A DNA stretch of 33,701 nt from Chloroflexota bacterium. GTDB lineage: Bacteria; Chloroflexota; Anaerolineae; Anaerolineales; Anaerolineaceae. The notes below the pieces were generated by a model that ran no database searches, was not told where the DNA came from, and worked only from the letters and a program-made list of their open reading frames with translations. Numbering within the stretch: position 1 is the first letter of the stretch; each line of letters starts with the position of its first letter. This document shows positions 1 to 7,982 of this stretch, in pieces. The position numbers and the translations under genes are program-made. The stretch covers positions 1-33,701 of the forward strand of contig JAEKNU010000050.1 of NCBI GenBank assembly GCA_016838895.1, read 5' to 3'.

Positions 1-354
1 CAAAAAATTTTATTAAAAGAAGAAAGTAGGATGTGCTGTGTACCTTAACTTACAATATAAATTCCCCACCCAGCGCACCAAACGCGCTGAATCTATCAAT
101 TCCATTTATTCATTACGATTCAAAATGGTGCGTTGGTCTCACGAATATTTTATTCAACACTCTTAAAAAAACCGCCCAATGCACCCCCAAACATTCACCA
201 ACAAGCTGATCGAGTGGAATCGAGATCTGCGTCCCTGACAGGACATGCGCCGTCATTAGCAATAGACGATCATGGGGGTGTTTGATAGATTAGCGTTTTG
301 GTGTGCTCTGCTGAGCTGCATCCTGCAACTAGCTGATCATTCCAAATCTTAAAG
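1..354. other. intergenic region without a recognised gene
   Basis: No convincing reading frame was found. The stretch at 65-80 (CCCACCCAGCGCACCA) recurs almost exactly at 11108-11123 and in shortened form at 15419-15431, and a loosely inverted copy of its core (TGGTGCGTTGG) lies near 126-136. It therefore seems to contain part of a dispersed repeat family of this genome. Nothing else could be assigned. Confidence 0.4.
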
Positions 355-394
355 CAAAAAAACGATTCCGCTATGCATGAGAATCGTTTTTTTT
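355..394 (-). terminator. Rho-independent terminator of the sigma/DUF5667 operon, probably bidirectional
   Basis: An 8-bp perfect stem AACGATTC / GAATCGTT (361-368 and 381-388) is flanked by a run of A on the left and eight T on the right. The hairpin therefore has a U-tract in either direction. It lies 22 bp beyond the stop codon of the minus-strand DUF5667 gene, the expected place for that operon's terminator. Confidence 0.8.
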
Positions 395-415
395 ACCTAA
401 ATGCGGACAGATAAA

Positions 416-1375
416 TTACGGTCTGCCGCCTCCACCGCCAGTTTGATTACCCATCGGGGTGCGGGTCAACTGACCGGCATTCCCTTTTGTTCCATCACCC
501 TGGGCATTTTCACCGGCATTTTCCGGCTTATTATTTTCATTATTCATTTCGGTTGCTTTAACACCCTGTCCGTTCGTGCCATCCGGAAGCGCTGTTTCCT
601 GAAATTGCTGTTGCTGCTTTAGCGGCTCTTTCGCACCTGGTGTTTGATATTGCTGTTGATTCTGATTTTCATTTTGATACTGCGCTGCCTCTTTCACGTT
701 TTCCACAGCCCGGATACGGGTCTGCATCATTTCCTGAATTTGCAATTTCAATGGCTCTTCCAGGCAATCACAATCCTGAATCATGAGTTGCTGCTGTGTC
801 ATCAAGCGCGTCATCAATTTATCCATTGTGGCTGGTTCAGGAATATCATCCAGAATTTCCAGCGATTCATCCATTGTCTCTGCCAATGTATCAACGACAG
901 TTTCATCTACAGGCAAATCCGCTTGAATTAACTGTTGAATCTCATCCAACCGTCGATCCGTGAAATCCATGGAAAGATCCAGTTTCTTTTCCTGATCAGC
1001 AGTCAGATCCAACTGCACATCTTCGCTCCAGATTTTTACAGGATAAAGCGTTTCACCAGGCAAACTATCCTGTGAAGCATACACCGTCGCCGCACCCGTA
1101 CCACCTAATAAACTAACAATAATCGCCATAGCCATTACAACTTGTCCAACCATTTTTCCAAACTCCTTTGCATTACGTGGAAAATGCATTTTTGTTTTTG
1201 CTTTATGGTTAAGACGTTCAGATGCGGAATTGGATACGGCCTGTACATGCTGATCTACAGCATTAAGATAGCGCTGACGAGCCGATTGCGCTTGCAGCGG
1301 ATTTCGTTCAACATCTTGTATTTCCTGGCTGAATTTTTCAGCAGCCCATTGTTCTAATTTTTCATTCTCTTTCAT
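416..1375 (-). CDS. DUF5667 domain membrane protein, probable partner of the ECF sigma factor
   Basis: A 319-aa protein. Residues 1-70 are a charged cytoplasmic segment, about 76-98 form one hydrophobic membrane helix, and the region after it carries the DUF5667 hallmark (short spacer, then LPGETLYPVK and a helical, acidic and Met/Gln-rich stretch). The tail from about residue 240 is low-complexity, rich in Gln, Asn and Gly, and ends in a run of Gly. Known for the family: DUF5667 proteins often follow ECF sigma genes in Chloroflexota and Actinobacteria, in the position of an anti-sigma factor. The ATG at 1375 is chosen; an in-frame GTG at 1384 is possible. Both overlap the sigma factor's 3' end (stop at 1362), so translation is probably coupled. 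An anti-sigma or envelope-sensing role is inference; no zinc-binding anti-sigma motif was seen. Confidence 0.8.
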   Translation of the reverse strand: MKENEKLEQWAAEKFSQEIQDVERNPLQAQSARQRYLNAVDQHVQAVSNSASERLNHKAKTKMHFPRNAKEFGKMVGQVVMAMAIIVSLLGGTGAATVYASQDSLPGETLYPVKIWSEDVQLDLTADQEKKLDLSMDFTDRRLDEIQQLIQADLPVDETVVDTLAETMDESLEILDDIPEPATMDKLMTRLMTQQQLMIQDCDCLEEPLKLQIQEMMQTRIRAVENVKEAAQYQNENQNQQQYQTPGAKEPLKQQQQFQETALPDGTNGQGVKATEMNNENNKPENAGENAQGDGTKGNAGQLTRTPMGNQTGGGGGRP

Positions 1376-1925
1376 TTTCTTCACTATCTTTCTGCTTATA
1401 AAACTTACGCAAATTGGTTAATGCCCTGTTCTGCAGCGCCTTTACTGCGCCTAAAGGTTTATGAACAATCATCGCTGTTTCTTGCAAAGAATATTGCTCT
1501 ACAAATCGTAACACCAGCACTTCACGTTGATCCGGCGTCACCTGCATCAACTGCGCTTGCAATTCATCGCCCAATTGACGTTGACTGACAATCTCCACCG
1601 GCGAAGGCTCAGGGTCTTCCCAGCGATCAGCTTGCTCATCAACCTGCTGCAATTCTTTATCTGCATGGCGATACCAATCCATCATCCAATTATGCGCAAT
1701 CCGATAGAGATACGCCCGCAAATGAGTGCTTGGTCCTTTACCTTTCTGCAACGCCTCCAAGAGACGATGAAAAGTCGCCGCCACACATTCCTCTGCCAAA
1801 TCAGCCTGCAGCATCGTTCGATAGGCATAGGCATAAATCTGCGCCTGATACGTATCATAGATATCGATTAATGCCTGACGTTGATTGTTGCGGACTGCCT
1901 CTAGCAGCTTTTTTTCATCTGTCAT
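1362..1925 (-). CDS. ECF-type RNA polymerase sigma factor (sigma-70 family)
   Basis: 187 aa, the usual size of an extracytoplasmic-function sigma factor. Sigma region 2 is visible at about residues 20-90 (YDTYQAQIYAYAYR, then LRAYLYRIAHNWMMDWYR, which matches the -10 recognition helix). Region 4 lies at about 125-178 (REVLVLRFVEQYSLQETA, then a helix-turn-helix ending ALTNLRKFY). Region 3 is absent, as expected. The ATG at 1925 has little Shine-Dalgarno sequence before it. The DUF5667 gene starts inside its 3' end, so the pair probably forms a sigma/regulator unit controlling an unknown envelope regulon. No promoter could be assigned with confidence. Confidence 0.92.
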   Translation of the reverse strand: MTDEKKLLEAVRNNQRQALIDIYDTYQAQIYAYAYRTMLQADLAEECVAATFHRLLEALQKGKGPSTHLRAYLYRIAHNWMMDWYRHADKELQQVDEQADRWEDPEPSPVEIVSQRQLGDELQAQLMQVTPDQREVLVLRFVEQYSLQETAMIVHKPLGAVKALQNRALTNLRKFYKQKDSEENERE

Positions 1926-1976
1926 TTCATTACTATTAAGACGTACGGAATCTCATTTGGATACGGCAGAAACAAA

Positions 1977-2004
1977 GGTTCCCTCTGGTCATCCAAAGGG
2001 AACC
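1977..2004 (-). terminator. stem-loop terminator of the lipoprotein pair
   Basis: Perfect 8-bp stem GGTTCCCT / AGGGAACC (1977-1984 and 1997-2004) with a 12-nt loop. On the minus strand it is followed by TTTGTTTC. It sits 22 bp after the stop codon of the downstream lipoprotein gene and before the sigma factor gene, separating the two minus-strand units. Confidence 0.7.
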
Positions 2005-2026
2005 CATGAATACTAATTTCATTACG

Positions 2027-2995
2027 CTACGAAAGAACTTCTGATAGCAAAAAATCTCGCAGAACCTCCAAAATATTGGTATCATGATCCGGATTTACCA
2101 TATTGATACCATGATCACTACCACTATCCACATCCGCAGCATAACCTTCCATTTCAAAAGAATTACAAGTAGCAGCAGAAGCAGCATCACCCTCACTGGC
2201 AAAACAATGAACCGGAATGCCAAGCTCGACAACAGATTTTGCAGTGGTCGTGTAATCCATACCCAGATACGAGCCTGGTGAGAGCGACATAGCACCCACA
2301 CAGCGCAAACTGGATAGTGGCGCCAATAACTGGCAGCTATCCACCACTGCATCGGCACCAATACTTGTACCTACCGTAACAATGCGTGTACCATCCACTT
2401 CCGGCATGGAAGCCGCTTTTTGCGCAGCAATTTGGGCATCCACAATCCAACCGTCGCGGAACATCTCCTGACAACCTTGTTCACATCCCCTGAAAGTAAA
2501 GGTAAACACGCCAACCGAGAAATCCTCTGGCAGCGCTGGAAACCAGGATGCATCCTGCCAGGGCTCACCTTGAGCGAGTTCCGTTGCTCCAGGACGATAA
2601 GCAATCATTTGATTTAAGGTTTGCGCCTGCTTTTCTTCTGCATTCTGCAACCATAGCGCAATCGCATCCCACTGATGCATATTCAAGTTAAACTGATGCA
2701 TTAACACCACAATCGGCGCACCCTTTTCACGTGGCGGATAATACATGCCATTTAACATCACCCCATCTGATGATTCAAATGTTACCTCAACAGGGTCAGT
2801 GGAGTGCATTGGCTCTTCGTTTGGTATTTCAGTGGCTTGTTCTATAGGGGGTACGGCTTCGTTGGTGGAGTCTTCCTGAGTTGCTTGTTCAACAACAGGT
2901 AGTTCTGGCTCATTCATTGATGTTGGCACATTCATGGCATCACAGCTGGCAAGCATCATGCTTCCAATTAATACAAACAAAAAAAGTCTCTTCAT
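2027..2995 (-). CDS. lipoprotein with alpha/beta-hydrolase (dienelactone hydrolase-like) domain
   Basis: 322 aa. A lipoprotein signal peptide is clear: MKRLF, a hydrophobic core, then lipobox LASC with Cys18. An acidic, Thr/Pro-rich linker runs to about residue 70. The hydrolase domain follows: MYYPP, a beta-strand with VVLMHQ, the nucleophile elbow GTSIGAD (Ser211) and a late DHG with His295 as likely catalytic histidine. The substrate is unknown; the exported, membrane-tethered location suggests an extracellular ester or amide. The start is fixed by GGGAGG just upstream of ATG 2995; the in-frame TTG at 3007 would lie on that ribosome site. It follows its larger paralogue by 15 bp. The hydrolase domains of the two proteins are clearly related (shared HQ, QWDAIA, GTS-GADA, SPGSYL and HGI motifs), which indicates gene duplication. 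Confidence 0.82.
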   Translation of the reverse strand: MKRLFLFVLIGSMMLASCDAMNVPTSMNEPELPVVEQATQEDSTNEAVPPIEQATEIPNEEPMHSTDPVEVTFESSDGVMLNGMYYPPREKGAPIVVLMHQFNLNMHQWDAIALWLQNAEEKQAQTLNQMIAYRPGATELAQGEPWQDASWFPALPEDFSVGVFTFTFRGCEQGCQEMFRDGWIVDAQIAAQKAASMPEVDGTRIVTVGTSIGADAVVDSCQLLAPLSSLRCVGAMSLSPGSYLGMDYTTTAKSVVELGIPVHCFASEGDAASAATCNSFEMEGYAADVDSGSDHGINMVNPDHDTNILEVLRDFLLSEVLS

Positions 2996-3010
2996 ACTAC
3001 CTCCCAATAC

Positions 3011-5071
3011 TCAGTCGTTAATCGCCTGGAGAAGAATTTCCAAAAGATTAACCTCAAATTCCGGGGTAAATAGTTCGATACCGTGTTGTTTGCCCTTACC
3101 CACAAAAAATTCATACACATCAGATGAACGATTACTCATACATAAAGTCGCCGGATAACTGTCTGCTCTGGCTGCATAACAATACATATGGGTTGGTGTT
3201 TTTGACATGACCTTAATCACCGATGCGAATTCATAATCCAGATAAGAACCCGGTGATACGCTGATCACGTTATCACAATCTAAATCCGTTTTATCCTGTA
3301 AAAGAAAGCAGGCATCCAATGCGGCATCTGCCCCAACACTGGTGCCGACAACAGTGATGCGCTTGGGGTCAATTTCCGGTTGATTGAGCACATACTCCAA
3401 AATAGTTTGGGTATCATTAAGAATTTTTCTATTTTCGGGTCTGCTGCATCCTTCACCACAATCGCGATACGTAAAAACCAGTATCGCGGGTTTTTCTTCA
3501 AGGGTATTCTCAGGGAACCAACTGCTGTTCAACCATGGCAAAGTTTCATCACGGAAATCACTGAGATCATCTTTCCACAACCATGCGGCAATGGCATCCC
3601 ATTGACTCAAATCCATATCCACCTGATGCATAAATATAACCACAGGCGCCTGCGCGGTACTGGGCGGATAGTATACAACAGGAAAAGTTTGTCCATTTGC
3701 ACCGGAAAGGAACAATTCTCTTGGGTTTGAATCTGCCTGCTGCTGTTCAGCAGGTTCTCCAATTTTCGGTGCCAATTGATTCCAGGTAGCTCCACCATCA
3801 ATAGTCTGATACAATCCGGCAGCTTTACCATCCTTAACCAATGCCCAACCATACAGCTCATTGCCAAAGGATAGCGCACCCAACCAGGGCACTTCACTAA
3901 TGGCTTGCCAATTGGCACCTGCATCCACACTGTGCTCCACCATGTAAGTGTTATCTTCTGTTGGCTGCATGCGCCAGCCCCAGGTTGCGTTTACAAAATC
4001 GGCCTGGCTGTAATTTTGCCAATTGCTCCAGTTTTTACCGCCGGTGATACTATGGAAACGAAACTGATATGTTTCCTGTGATGCATCGATATCAACAGTG
4101 CATTCCATTATTACATCAAGAATTTCCGCAGGAGATGCACGCAGTTGCGTGGCACCGCACGAGTAGTCATTTTCATTAAATGTTTCTGGCAATGTTCTGG
4201 GAACCGGGAGTTTAAAAGTTTTCCAGGATTTTCCGATATCTATCGAGTAATAAATGATCCAGTTCGGACCGGGGTCTTCTGTGCCGCCAACCTGGCTGAG
4301 CGCCAGCCAGCCGCTATTATCATTTAAAAAGGACAGCCCACTGACATGATATGCGGCAGGCGCATCAGCGCTATCCATCACAAATTGCCAATCGCTGCCC
4401 CCATCCGTTGTTTTATAAATTCGATACTTATCCTGCATTTCTTCATGCTGCACGTTTAACAAAAGCCAACCACGCTGCTCGTCCAAAAACTGGATCTGAA
4501 CTGGCTCGGCAAAATTTGTGGGGGTAGTATACTGCTCTTCACAATTGTTGCCCATGCAAAATGGCTGACTGGTTCTCCAGTTTTCTCCGCCATCACTTGT
4601 ACGCCAAACCTGATATGCGGAACAAGCTTGCCCTTCACAAGTTTCCTGCCTGGGTACCAACCAGGCATGTTGGTTATCCAGCGCAAAAAAGCCGCTCCAT
4701 TGATACACGCCCACCCATGGGGTGACATCCGCCCAGAAATGGCCGCCGTCCTTGGTTACCAGCAAACGGTTATCTTCATCCATCGCCCAACCATTTTCAC
4801 CATCCACCATATACAAATTACTAATAACCACATCCTCGGCGGTAGCGGTGTTTAAAGCGGGTTGAAAATCAGACACTGGCACTTCAGTTTCAGACAAATC
4901 TGTTGTTTCTGTTGCTTGCACGGTTTGTACAGGATCATCCATTGCGGATGGTTCAGCTTTATCCGTGGCAACTACCTGGCGCGTAGGGAAATCTGATATG
5001 CGGGAATCTCGCACTGCGCAGGCAGCCAGGATCATGGTCATCAGGGCAAAAAGCGTCGCTATTGTTTTCAT
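3011..5071 (-). CDS. lipoprotein fusing Asp-box (Ycf48/BNR-like) repeats to an alpha/beta-hydrolase
   Basis: 686 aa from ATG 5071. Signal peptide MKTIATLFALMT leads to lipobox ILAAC (Cys18), then a Thr/Glu-rich linker to about residue 80. From about 105 to 440 there are seven Asp-box-like motifs of the form S/T-x-D-G-G-x-x-W (for example VTKDGGHFW, RTSDGGENW, KTTDGGSDW, QTIDGGATW), as in sialidase/Ycf48 beta-propellers. From about 455 to the end lies a hydrolase domain with VVIFMHQ, nucleophile elbow GTSVGAD (Ser578) and a QHGI histidine (His663). Known: Asp-box propellers bind protein or glycan partners. Inferred: an extracellular receptor/hydrolase. An upstream in-frame GTG at 5095 exists, but a -10-like TATAAT at 5107-5102 would put transcription initiation about there, so ATG 5071 is preferred. 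No clear ribosome site is seen for either start. Confidence 0.8.
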   Translation of the reverse strand: MKTIATLFALMTMILAACAVRDSRISDFPTRQVVATDKAEPSAMDDPVQTVQATETTDLSETEVPVSDFQPALNTATAEDVVISNLYMVDGENGWAMDEDNRLLVTKDGGHFWADVTPWVGVYQWSGFFALDNQHAWLVPRQETCEGQACSAYQVWRTSDGGENWRTSQPFCMGNNCEEQYTTPTNFAEPVQIQFLDEQRGWLLLNVQHEEMQDKYRIYKTTDGGSDWQFVMDSADAPAAYHVSGLSFLNDNSGWLALSQVGGTEDPGPNWIIYYSIDIGKSWKTFKLPVPRTLPETFNENDYSCGATQLRASPAEILDVIMECTVDIDASQETYQFRFHSITGGKNWSNWQNYSQADFVNATWGWRMQPTEDNTYMVEHSVDAGANWQAISEVPWLGALSFGNELYGWALVKDGKAAGLYQTIDGGATWNQLAPKIGEPAEQQQADSNPRELFLSGANGQTFPVVYYPPSTAQAPVVIFMHQVDMDLSQWDAIAAWLWKDDLSDFRDETLPWLNSSWFPENTLEEKPAILVFTYRDCGEGCSRPENRKILNDTQTILEYVLNQPEIDPKRITVVGTSVGADAALDACFLLQDKTDLDCDNVISVSPGSYLDYEFASVIKVMSKTPTHMYCYAARADSYPATLCMSNRSSDVYEFFVGKGKQHGIELFTPEFEVNLLEILLQAIND

Positions 5072-5101
5072 TGGGTTACTGGCATGTTTCAACACTTTAT
5101 T

Positions 5102-5107
5102 ATTATA
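5102..5107 (-). promoter_or_regulatory. possible -10 box for the lipoprotein pair
   Basis: On the minus strand the bases read TATAAT. The matching -35 position is poor (TGCATT with 17-nt spacing). It lies about 31 bp before the preferred start codon at 5071. A tentative promoter only. Confidence 0.35.
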
Positions 5108-5730
5108 ACAATTGCTTCTAAATTAATGCAGCTAAGAAGCATGAATATTTAATGAGAAATTTTTCGGTTTTAAAGCCTGCAACGCGAATCATCCGTCGTC
5201 CCATGCCCCTGCGAATCCACAACCCCCAATTGATAATGAAACGCATCTATCGCAATTCCATTCAATGCAACAAGTGCAGGAATCACATAAACGCAATCCG
5301 GTTTCAGCTGACAAGCTGGAAACAATCCCACACCAACAGTAAAAATGATCCATGGAACTTCCTGGTGTGTCCGTTTCATTTCTATAAACACCTCATGAGC
5401 ATTCATACCCACTGCCTAAACGATCAGGGGATTTCAGTACATGTTTTGGACTATAAATCTGCTTTAGTGATATGCGGATACTATATCTCATAATCATAAA
5501 AAAGCACGAATTTAACCAGGAAAAGCGCCCGTGATTGTTTACCCTACCTCGGGTGACGAAAAAGTATATTAAATCGTGAATTGTGCCAACAATTGCAGAA
5601 AGCAAATCCTTACGCAATCATTCACATTTCTTCTATATTTGTTTTCAAACTATCCCTCTTTTTCCATTGCGAAAGAAAACTCAAGTACAATTATGCCAAT
5701 ATTAAATTCCGAAATTTACAGGAGAAAAAC
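5108..5730. other. intergenic region, no gene assigned
   Basis: Short overlapping reading frames occur on both strands (for example an 80-codon minus-strand frame at 5170-5412), but none has a ribosome site, a known motif or a plausible composition. The last 150 bp are AT-rich and should hold the promoter of the downstream lipoprotein; no consensus box stands out. Confidence 0.4.
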
Positions 5731-6228
5731 GTGAAAAACAATAAGAAACTTTTCTTGATGATTGTGCTTATGGTTATACTGGGAATCATACTCTCAGGCT
5801 GTGGAAAAAAGGACATTACAGGAAAGTGGTATGAGACAACAGGTTGGTTTGGTAGTTTTGACTTTTATGAAGATGGTACCTGTATCAGAGAATATCAGAA
5901 CGGAATTTCGGGCAGAATGGAAACCGCTTCGTATGAGTATGAATTTACCGGGAAAACCGGAAAAATCTTTGAACTTACAATGTTCGATGACATTGTGCTT
6001 AGCAGAGATGAAGTTCTTGATATTGAATATAATGACGGTGAGCTTACACTGATTAACGGAAATGATTTTAGCATGACTTTAACCAAAGATTATGTGGAAG
6101 AAACATTCAATGAGGATATGAATAATCTGGCGGATTCGGCACATGATCTGCTTGATAAACAATTTGAAGAAGAAAATGGTATGACTGTTGAAGAAGCACA
6201 AGCTACGGTTGATAGCGCTAAAAAATAA
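5731..6228 (+). CDS. small lipoprotein with lipocalin-like/DUF5640-type beta domain
   Basis: 165 aa with a GTG start at 5731; AGGAG at 5719-5724 lies six bases upstream, which excludes the much longer upstream in-frame extension. The N-terminus is a lipoprotein signal (MKNNKKLF, a hydrophobic run, LSGC with Cys24). The body begins GKWYETTG and contains FDFYEDGTC and a series of short beta strands, the pattern of small surface lipoproteins common in Firmicutes (DUF5640/lipocalin-like). The C-terminal 40 residues are acidic and helical (EEENGMTVEEAQ). The function is unknown. It stands alone, its coding sequence is more A/T- and Glu/Lys-rich than its neighbours, and the style is Firmicute-like, so horizontal acquisition is plausible but unproven. 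Confidence 0.75.
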   Translation: MKNNKKLFLMIVLMVILGIILSGCGKKDITGKWYETTGWFGSFDFYEDGTCIREYQNGISGRMETASYEYEFTGKTGKIFELTMFDDIVLSRDEVLDIEYNDGELTLINGNDFSMTLTKDYVEETFNEDMNNLADSAHDLLDKQFEEENGMTVEEAQATVDSAKK

Positions 6229-6595
6229 ACAGCGCTGGCAGAAGAAACAATTAGATCGTGGATGGATCGCTGACCATTCGCTCCAATGATGATAAATGAT
6301 CCATTGATAAGCCTTACATTGTGACGTAAGTCTGGTAGAGTATGCCGATCTATCCTGCACTCCGTACATGCGTTCATTGACCCGCTCTACATGTGAATTT
6401 TGTTTGTGAAGGGACTGCGTGAAATATTTGCTACTTTCCAAAACATAATAGTATTTCCAGCATTTGTTACGGGCGTGTTTATAAGGTTATATTTGATTGG
6501 CTCATAGGTACAAAGCTGGCGCCTCGATAAACTCGGGGCATCTCCCTATCGCTGATGCGTGGGATTCGTACACAAGCGCTGCTCTGAATGATATA

Positions 6596-6625
6596 TTGGC
6601 GGGAACAAATAATTGTTCCCGCCAA
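6596..6625. terminator. perfect 13-bp stem-loop, probable terminator
   Basis: TTGGCGGGAACAA (6596-6608), a 4-nt loop ATAA, then TTGTTCCCGCCAA (6613-6625). This is the strongest hairpin in the region. On the plus strand a T-rich stretch only begins about 15 bases later. It is 368 bp past the lipoprotein stop, so it may be a distal terminator or an insulating repeat rather than a classic intrinsic terminator. Confidence 0.5.
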
Positions 6626-6923
6626 ATAAATAGGCATTAATTTTTGATTATTATTATCAATGATCAAGTCATAAAAAATAATCCCTTAATAACAACCCAT
6701 CAACAATAGCCTGATATATTTTCGCTCTGTGTCAAGTAGAACATTTTTAATTAAAATATGTAAATTAAAATAATGTTTATTCTGATTTTATCCTATCAGG
6801 GAAACTCAATTACAGCAGCTTAGCCTTCAAGAAAAAAGAATATTTACTAAGAAAATTTTCATTTTTGAAACCTGCAGTATGAAGAATCTACCTCGCCATA
6901 CCAGATAATATACAACGAAATTG

Positions 6924-6937
6924 TACGATATCTCGTA
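6924..6937. promoter_or_regulatory. possible operator palindrome near the exporter promoter
   Basis: TACGA TATC TCGTA, with 5-bp arms, overlaps -10-like sequences (TATACT, TATGAT) about 90 bp before the ATPase start. It could be an operator; the support is the symmetry alone. Confidence 0.25.
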
Positions 6938-7026
6938 TACTATGATGGGTTTACTAATCGCGAATCAAACCATCCATATCATTTGACAGCATTAAAAACA
7001 AAATACATCAAAATAGAGAAGAAGGC

Positions 7027-7974
7027 ATGCAGAAAACCATAATCCGGGTTGAACATTTAACCAAAATATTTCCAGAAATCATCGCCGTTGATGATATTTC
7101 CTTTGATATTTATGCCGGGGAAATATACAGCCTTTTAGGACCCAATGGTGCTGGCAAAACAACGACCATTTCCATGTTATCCACATTAATCAAACCCAGC
7201 AGTGGTGATGCCACTGTCGCTGAGCACTCCATCCTCAAAGATCCCATCTCAGTCAGAAAAACAATTGGTGTGGTTCCACAGGAAATCGCCCTATACGATT
7301 CACTTACTGCACAGGAAAATTTGGCCTTCTGGGGAAAAATGTACGATTTATACGGAAAAAAACTTTCCCAGCAGTCAGAGAAAATTCTGCATCAGGTAGG
7401 CTTATGGGATCGTCGCAAAGACAAAGTAGACACATTTTCAGGCGGTATGAAACGCCGGCTGAACATCGGCGTGGGACTCCTGCATAACCCCAAAGTACTC
7501 TTCATGGATGAACCCACTGTCGGCATTGATCCGCAAAGCCGCCGCAACATTCTGGATGCCGTACTCGATCTGAACAAAAACGGCATGACCATTATTTACA
7601 CAACCCATTATATGGAAGAAGCCCAGGAGCTATCTGATCGGGTTGGCATTATTGATCATGGAAAATTGATTGCCAATGGTACCCAGGATGAACTGACCAA
7701 AATGGTTGGCGAACACGCTGCTCTGCGTTTACATGTTTCTGAAACACAATCCGCAGAAACACTGGCGAAACAACTGGAGAAGCAATCCTTCTGCATCAAA
7801 GCATCCGCAACTGATCATCAGGTTCTACTCATGGTGGATGATCCCGAAAAAGTCCTCCCGTCTGTGATTACCACATGTAACGAATTCAACTACCGCATTC
7901 GCTCGGTGGATATCGAAGAACCCAATCTGGAAAGTGTTTTCCTGCACTTAACCGGCCGCGCCTTAAGGGATTAG
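7027..7974 (+). CDS. ABC-2 type transporter ATP-binding protein (DrrA/CcmA-like)
   Basis: 315 aa. All ABC ATPase motifs are intact: Walker A GPNGAGKTT at 38-46, Q-loop in VVPQEIALYD near 82-91, signature FSGGMKRR at 137-144, Walker B VLFMDEP at 157-163 and H-loop His194 in TTHYMEEA. A regulatory C-terminal domain of about 90 residues follows, as in DrrA-type export ATPases. It energises the two permeases encoded 8 and about 1300 bp downstream. The start at 7027 has a purine-rich AGAAGG ribosome site. The substrate cannot be read from sequence; related systems export antibiotics, lipids or polysaccharide, or act in self-protection. Confidence 0.93.
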   Translation: MQKTIIRVEHLTKIFPEIIAVDDISFDIYAGEIYSLLGPNGAGKTTTISMLSTLIKPSSGDATVAEHSILKDPISVRKTIGVVPQEIALYDSLTAQENLAFWGKMYDLYGKKLSQQSEKILHQVGLWDRRKDKVDTFSGGMKRRLNIGVGLLHNPKVLFMDEPTVGIDPQSRRNILDAVLDLNKNGMTIIYTTHYMEEAQELSDRVGIIDHGKLIANGTQDELTKMVGEHAALRLHVSETQSAETLAKQLEKQSFCIKASATDHQVLLMVDDPEKVLPSVITTCNEFNYRIRSVDIEEPNLESVFLHLTGRALRD

Positions 7975-7982
7975 CAATCATC

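Larger units (their letters stand above)
6229..7026. other. AT-rich intergenic region upstream of the ABC exporter operon
   Basis: No supported gene in about 800 bp. The region contains a perfect 13-bp hairpin (6596-6625) and a small palindrome (6924-6937), listed separately. A TTGACA occurs at 6983-6988, but no good -10 lies at standard spacing, so the exporter promoter is not resolved. Minus-strand frames at 6079-6441 are antisense to the lipoprotein and look non-coding. Confidence 0.4.

Noticed and set aside
5170..5412. 80-codon minus-strand frame that looks partly protein-like
   Set aside because: No ribosome site, no recognisable motif, and the overlapping frame on the other strand is just as long; kept as intergenic.
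6079..6441. possible transposase remnant downstream of the small lipoprotein
   Set aside because: The minus-strand frame there shows no DDE motif or terminal inverted repeats and is mainly antisense to the lipoprotein gene.
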